NCBI GenBank assembly: GCA_029747015.1 | Contig: JAKOGI010001251.1 | Location: 51,001-115,000, forward strand | DNA length: 64,000 bases | Direction of reading: 5' to 3' | Source: Carnegiea gigantea | Taxonomy: Eukaryota > Streptophyta > Magnoliopsida > Caryophyllales > Cactaceae | Shown here: positions 59,405 to 64,000 of the stretch, in pieces | Numbering within the stretch: position 1 is the first letter of the stretch | Layout of the letters: each line of letters starts with the position of its first letter | Made by a program: the position numbers and the translations under genes | The notes under the pieces: model-generated | Database searches by the model: none | What the model was told of the DNA's origin: nothing | What the model saw: only the letters and a program-made list of their open reading frames with translations

Positions 59405-59731
59405 GCAGGCTGGCGGCATGTTTTATGTTTTTGGGATTCAATTTATAGTAATCCAATTGAATAGTATTTAATGCTTTAATTGTATTTTATTGCGTTTAAT
59501 TCATTCTCTTTTTTATTTGGGGTGGAGGGTGGGGTTGTGAAAATCACTTATTTGTTGCCATTATCTAACTTATTTTCAAAGAAATATGGTTTGTGAATGA
59601 TTTCAAGCATTTTTTTAGCAAAAGTGTGTCTCATGTCTAAAAAATATGTGCCTTCATCCCGAAGCCCTCACCCCAGGCCCCAGGACCCTTTGCGCTTTTT
59701 TGCGCCTCGAGTTATTTTTTTTTAATCTAAG
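58844..59731. mobile_element. Unclassified 0.9-kb insertion in the hAT transposase gene
   Basis: Transposase reading stops at 58843 and resumes after 59731. The flanks carry a diverged direct repeat, GTTGCTCACTGTGTTT (58828-58843) and GTTGCTTACATATTTA (59732-59747), both encoding the same few residues. The ends hold inverted CTCGAGGCG/CGCCTCGAG motifs beside A or T runs (left AAAAAAGTGCGCTCGAGG, right TTGCGCCTCGAGTTATTTT). Inside are a T run (59262-59277) and a CT microsatellite (59351-59402). No transposase. Confidence 0.65.
59351..59402. repeat. CT dinucleotide microsatellite
   Basis: TCTCTC run of about 26 units with slight interruption at its left edge. The ORF 59153-59464 that spans it (Leu-Ser repeats) is not a gene. 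Confidence 0.95.
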
Positions 59732-61070
59732 GTTGCTTACATATTTAATTTGGTTGTATGAGATGGGCTGAAGTTGTTGGGAAGTTAGTTGAGCATGTTC
59801 GAGCTGCTGTGATGCTTATTAGGCAATCTTCTAGTAAGTTACAAAGATTTCAAGAATATGCAATTGCAGAAAAATTGAGAGTAAGGATTCTTTGTCTCTT
59901 GATGTTCCCACTTGATGGAACTCAAATTATAAGATGCTTAACACTGCTTTAGTGTATGAGCACGCATTTAAAAAGTATAGCAAAAGAGACCCTTATTATA
60001 ATGTAGAGTTGGCAAAAGATGATAATGTAGACAGACCTCCTAACTCTAATGATTGGAAACAAGCTAAACACTCGTTAGTTTTTTTGGAGGTTTTTTATAA
60101 TGTTACTTTATATTTATCTGGTACTTCATATGTGACATCCAACTGGTTTTTCTTTGAGATTGTGGATTTTCATACTATGTTAAAATACTTGGAGCAAGTT
60201 GTTGAGACCATTGATGCTAATGATGAAGAAAGTGAGGAAATTTGAGGAAATTAGATTTAAAGTCACAAACTTTAATGAATGGCCAAGAGAATGAGAATGA
60301 GGATGAAATATGATAAGTACTATAGCGCATATGAAAAAATGAACCTATTGGTGTATATTGCTCCTATCTTTGATCCTTGGTATAAGTTGGTGGGTCTTGA
60401 GGTTTCTCTTTGTGATTTGTTTAGTAAAATATAAGGTAGTGCTGTAATTTTTAAAGTAAAAGATAAATTACAAGCTTTGTTTTATGAGTATTGGCAAATT
60501 GTAGAAGCCATCAGCTTCTCAAAGTGGGCAAAGTAGTGGGGCACAACCTAAAGTCGAGAAGGGTAATGCATCTAGTAGAGCTGCGTATTATGCGCAACAA
60601 TTAAGAAAAAGTTAAAGGGGCCAGATGGAGGAAGAGGAATCATCAAAACAGAGTTGCAAATGTACCTAAATGAGGGACTTGAAGAGCATGAAGTAGGGGA
60701 TGATATGTGGGGATGGTGGAAAGTACGTAGTCCTCGATATCCCGTGGTTGCTCGTATGGATCGTGATATACTGGTCGTGCATGCTTCCATGGTTGCTTCA
60801 GAGTTGGCATTCAGTGCAGAAGGATGCAGGAGGACATACTCTTGATTCATTTAGAACTTCTTTAACCCAAAGGTAATTGATTTAGTTAGTACATTTATTT
60901 ATATTGTATTATAAATTTATAACTTATTTATCTTCTGTTAACTTATGAATTTTGTTGCGGTGAATTGTGAAAAGGTGGTCCAAGCTCTTATATGTACACT
61001 AGATTGGCTTAGGCCAAGCAATAGATTAGATGTGGATGGCTACTTTGAAGAATTATGAGACCTTGATAAG
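59732..61070 (+). pseudogene. hAT transposase C-terminal part including dimerisation domain
   Basis: AEVVGKLVEHVRAAVMLIRQ and SSKLQRFQEYAIAEKLR continue the catalytic region. MLNTALVYEHAFKKYSKRDP and FFEIVDFHTMLKYLEQVVET (59934-60230), MNLLVYIAPIFDPWYKLVGL (about 60340) and WWKVRSPRYPVVARMDRDIL through TVASE-like VASELAFSAEG (about 60710-60830) form the classic hAT C-terminal domain. A phase-0 intron (60873-60974, GT...AG) precedes VVQALICTLDWLRPSNRLDV. Stops and single-base losses occur, one of them just before the intron. Confidence 0.92.
60873..60974 (+). other. Intron in the hAT transposase relic
   Basis: The donor AAG/GTAATT at 60873 and the acceptor GAAAAG/GTGGTC at 60974 join two parts of the C-terminal dimerisation block, which reads on as VVQALICTLDW. 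Confidence 0.75.
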
Positions 61071-61249
61071 GTTAATGCTCAATTTCTCATTTCTTTTTTA
61101 ACTTTGTTTATTTACTTTATATGATTACATATGTACATGTCGTAACTTTTAATTTTTGTTCTTTTTATTGCGTTTATTTAAGATCTTAGTGAATTAAATC
61201 TTGAGAATAAAGTGATTTATGTGGGTGATATCACTACCGAAAAACACAC

Positions 61250-61810
61250 AGTTAGCGATGAAAAATATTTGTCTCTAAATTTTATTTTTTTGTCGAAAAA
61301 ACATTCGTTTCAAAACCCACCATCGCAGATGAAATTAGCGATGAGCTGTATTTTTCGTCTCTGTTAGGTGCGAAAATAGAGACGGTATATTTTTCATCTC
61401 TAATAGCGACGAATATATTGCGGTAGCTATTTCATACAAGTTCGTCTATGTTAGAAACGAAAATAGAGACGATGTGTTTTGCATCTCTAATAGCGACAGA
61501 TATATTGTTGTAGCTATTTCATATAAGTTCGTCTCTGTTAGAGACGAACCCTGATACGAAACATTTTTCATCTCTATTGGAGACGAAATGTTGTTGGTTG
61601 CCATTTCACGACTGTTCGTCTCTGTTAGACACGAATATTGCTACGATGCACTTATATCTCCATCTGCGACGAATATATTTGGTTGCCATAAGAATTGATT
61701 CGTCTCTAACGTCTCTGGTAGAGACGAAACTTGCCACGAAAAGAATTTTTCATCTCTATTAGAGACGAAATCGTTCTTGCCATTTCGCTATCGAAATTTG
61801 TTTCATCTCT
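61250..61810. repeat. Subterminal repeats of the CACTA element
   Basis: GAGACGAA or its complement TTCGTCTC appears about ten times, with AATAGAGACG, TCTCTAATAGCGACGAATAT and CATCTCTATTAGAGACGAAA variants. Spacing is irregular, unlike a simple satellite. Confidence 0.88.
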
Positions 61811-62256
61811 GCCATAGCAATAATGTTTTTGTATCGATTTTACTAATTTCCATCACGGATGTGGACGAGTTGTTTTGTAGCTATGTTGAACGATATGTTT
61901 TGTAGCTATGTCGAATGATATGGATCTTGTGCCATGCGCCCTTATTAACGATTTCATATAAACAAATATATAAACTGAAAGAAGAATATATAATCAACGA
62001 CAACCATATGTAGGCACAAGTGAAAGTACATAATCAAAAAGTGCCGAGTGTCGTCATCCAGCATATCTTCGATCACTCCTATTTCTAAGTCCCCTAAAAT
62101 ATACAAAGTGTAAACGTGCCAAACTATAACTAATTGTAGTTATTAGGTATTAACTAGACCCATTGCTAATGAGTCTCAATTCAAACATATAATTAAGTCC
62201 TCATCCAAAAAGGAATCTGTAACCCTACATTAGACTGCGCAAACATAAACTAAGAG

Positions 62257-62628
62257 CTAGCTAGGGGGTGGAAGCGAATGGGAAGAGGATGGGCCCTCAA
62301 GCCGAGCAAGTAGGCTTGCAATCAACTTTCTTTGCTGTTTTTGTTCCTCCCTAGTGGCTCTAAGTTCTTCCCTCGTAGCTTGAAGTTCCTCCTTGAATTT
62401 TTTCAAGTGAGTCTCCATTTGAGAAACAACTGAGGGTGTGTATGATGATGATGGGCTGGAGCGACGATCGGACCTTGGGTAGTAAGCTTCTGACTCCATT
62501 CCAAGTTCGTAAATAGTTCCTTGCTTGTTCTTGCATCCTACAGCTTGCAGAAAAAGCTCATCATCATCTACTTTGGTTCCTGCTTGAGAAGCCTATGCCT
62601 TTAGACGCTCAAACCCCTCCTGCAATAG
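62257..62628 (-). pseudogene. Ptta/En/Spm transposase tail with coiled coil (last exon)
   Basis: Minus-strand reading after a CTATTGCAG acceptor-like site (about 62620-62628) gives GGFERLKA, a stop, ASQAGTKVDDDELFLQAVGC and KNKQGTIYELGMESEAYYPR, then a coiled coil with KEELQATREELRATREEQKQ. It ends SSSHSLPPPS at 62257. This is the conserved end of the second plant CACTA protein, also seen decayed at 22398. One TAG interrupts the exon start; the last 80 codons are open from a Met. Confidence 0.8.
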
Positions 62629-62639
62629 GATAGGTGCAA

Positions 62640-64000
62640 AAAAAAGTGAGGGATAAATGAACATAAAAAGACTACAATTATGGGGCGAAACGGACAGAGT
62701 TCCGCCTAAAACTGAGCTAAATCCAGGCTTAAAGCCTTACAATAATGAGGTTCCTGCATTCAACAGTTGCACAATGTATATTCATCACTCGACGGCTATA
62801 CGCTGGAGACTACAACTCTATGGGCCACACGCCCGAAGTACAACAACAATAAAACACAATAATATGGGAGAAAAAGAGTTGAAAAAGAGGTGATATTGAA
62901 TGCTCCTTGCTAAGGTTCCCGCATTCAATAGTACATACAACTCAACGTAGATCAAAGCACAATAATATGGGAGAAAAAGAGTTGAAAAAGAGGTCATAGC
63001 ATAGCCAAATAGAGAAGGCATTCCTGAAATTTCCTTGAAGTACATACAACTCAACACATATCAAAGCACAGTCAAAAAAGTGAAGAAGTTCCTGAAATTT
63101 TCTTGAAGTGCATAGAAATGAAAGCTAAAAATAGAAGTTCCTGGCTACTTAGTTGAAATTTTCTTGAAGTACAGTCAAAATGCTTGAACCTCAGTTCTGT
63201 GACTATCTATCACTTGCACAACATCCATTTTTTTTTTTTTTCAAGATCATGCTGCACAACGTCTTTGGAATATTGATCAAGGAGAAAACGAACCCAATGC
63301 AGTTTGTATCAAGTCAATGATGTCAACGGTCAAAATGCCACCTTCTAAATGTTTTTACATATTATGTAACTTCATTTGTTTAACCATCAAAACATTGACT
63401 GTCAATGCTTCCCCACAGCCTCTGACCACTGTATTATCAAATAATTTATGAACAAACCAACGAGACAATAAAATAAAGAGTAGCAAAGAGAAGACATTAT
63501 TCCAAGCAGCTTTATATATAAGAAAAAAAAGAAGGGCAAGGGGGGAGGCTAATACATTATAATTGAAAACTATGGGGAGAATATAGTTACCAATACTGTA
63601 GCTGTTATATTTATGCAGTTGAAGGGGGGGAGCCCCTCAGCAAGTGTTGCTCATGCTCTAATATTCAATTATGTTCTTTTCAAATTAACTTCACTGAATT
63701 GAACTGAACCTACTTTTGCTAACTAAATTGAACTTTTTCCCCCTCATTTTGTTCAAGAGGATAGGGCCTCAATAACTTGAAAATAACCCTCAAATGAGTT
63801 TGATCTTGAAATACCTCAGTAGTGTTAGATAAACACCCAGGAATCATATACCATATTTGATACAGTTGACTCAATAATAGACACCAGGAAATCCTCCAAA
63901 AAGTGAAGAAGTTCCTGAAATCAAATCAACATGACTAGCTGAAAATGAGAAGACATTTCACAGACCCACAAGACTTAGTCATTTAAACATAACAACCATA
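62640..64000 (-). other. Intron-like, non-coding part of the CACTA element
   Basis: No domain is readable. Internal duplications occur: CACAATAATATGGGAGAAAA with its continuation appears near 62856 and 62960, and AAGTGAAGAAGTTCCTGAAAT appears near 63079 and 63901. ORFs here are short and unrecognised. Confidence 0.45.

Larger units (their letters stand above)
56447..61231 (+). mobile_element. Autonomous-type hAT transposon relic (right end not seen)
   Basis: The left end is probably TAGGACTGTTAATTAAACGG near 56447, followed by CCGAACCGGACCG-type subterminal repeats to about 56580. A non-coding 5' part follows with a GT-AG intron-like gap (57788 to about 57871). The transposase pieces below run to about 61070. 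The right terminus was not found before the CACTA end at 61232, so it may lie beyond that element. Confidence 0.7.
61232..64000 (-). mobile_element. CACTA (En/Spm) element, 3' end, continuing past the window
   Basis: CACTACCGAAAAACAC at 61232 is a CACTA-type terminus. The next 600 bp carry many short repeats such as AGAGACGAA, TCGTCTCTGTTAG and GCGACGAATATA in both orientations, the expected subterminal region. A transposase tail lies on the minus strand at 62257-62628, so 61232 is the 3' end in element sense. The rest to 64000 is intron-like. The 5' end is to the right of the window. Confidence 0.85.

Noticed and set aside
59153..59464. ORF with Pro and Leu-Ser runs resembling a signal peptide
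   Set aside because: It spans a CTC run, a T run and a CT microsatellite inside an insertion.
61250..61810. Repeated GAGACGAA motifs as a CRISPR-like array
   Set aside because: Spacing is irregular, both orientations occur, and the CACTAC terminus explains them as subterminal repeats.

Overview
The window is nuclear DNA of a flowering plant, most likely a eudicot. It is AT-rich, and almost all of it is transposable-element sequence nested to several levels. I see one conventional host gene, an intronless P-class pentatricopeptide repeat (PPR) gene at 51289-53712. No rRNA, tRNA or CRISPR feature is visible. The species cannot be fixed from the sequence alone.

Layout. 1-1985 is the 5' end of a Copia element on the minus strand, inserted in the 3' end of a Ty3/Gypsy element whose 3' LTR is 2159-4771. 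4772-8225 is repeat-derived, LTR-like DNA with a degenerate tandem array; a compound AT/TG/CA microsatellite and a 219-bp tandem duplication follow. 10419-17560 is a near full-length but heavily mutated endogenous pararetrovirus (Caulimoviridae) on the plus strand, ending in a 35S-like promoter. A 332-bp hAT-type element follows at 17893-18224. 18760-23944 is an old CACTA (En/Spm) relic carrying a 5'-truncated LINE with a perfect 16-bp target duplication. 23945-37940 is an old Copia relic split by a complete 11.5-kb Ty3/Gypsy element at 24615-36105 on the minus strand.

39614-44726 is a complete, recent-looking Copia element on the plus strand, with nearly identical LTRs and a perfect 5-bp target duplication but broken coding. 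Two related MITE-like elements of about 1.4-1.5 kb lie in opposite orientation at 46420-47808 and 49526-51028. The second ends about 260 bp before the PPR start codon and contains a small hAT element. After the PPR gene come a 1.1-kb non-autonomous hAT element (54956-56069) and a relic of an autonomous hAT transposase (about 56447-61231) with an unrelated insertion. The last part, 61232-64000, is the 3' end of a second CACTA element on the minus strand.

How the parts relate. The TE coding regions are decayed and look non-functional. The PPR gene is intact and is presumably an organelle RNA-binding factor. Its promoter and 5' UTR lie against, or inside, a MITE. The most notable item is the endogenous pararetrovirus, which keeps recognisable coat, zinc-knuckle, protease, RT, RNase H, downstream-ORF and promoter segments.
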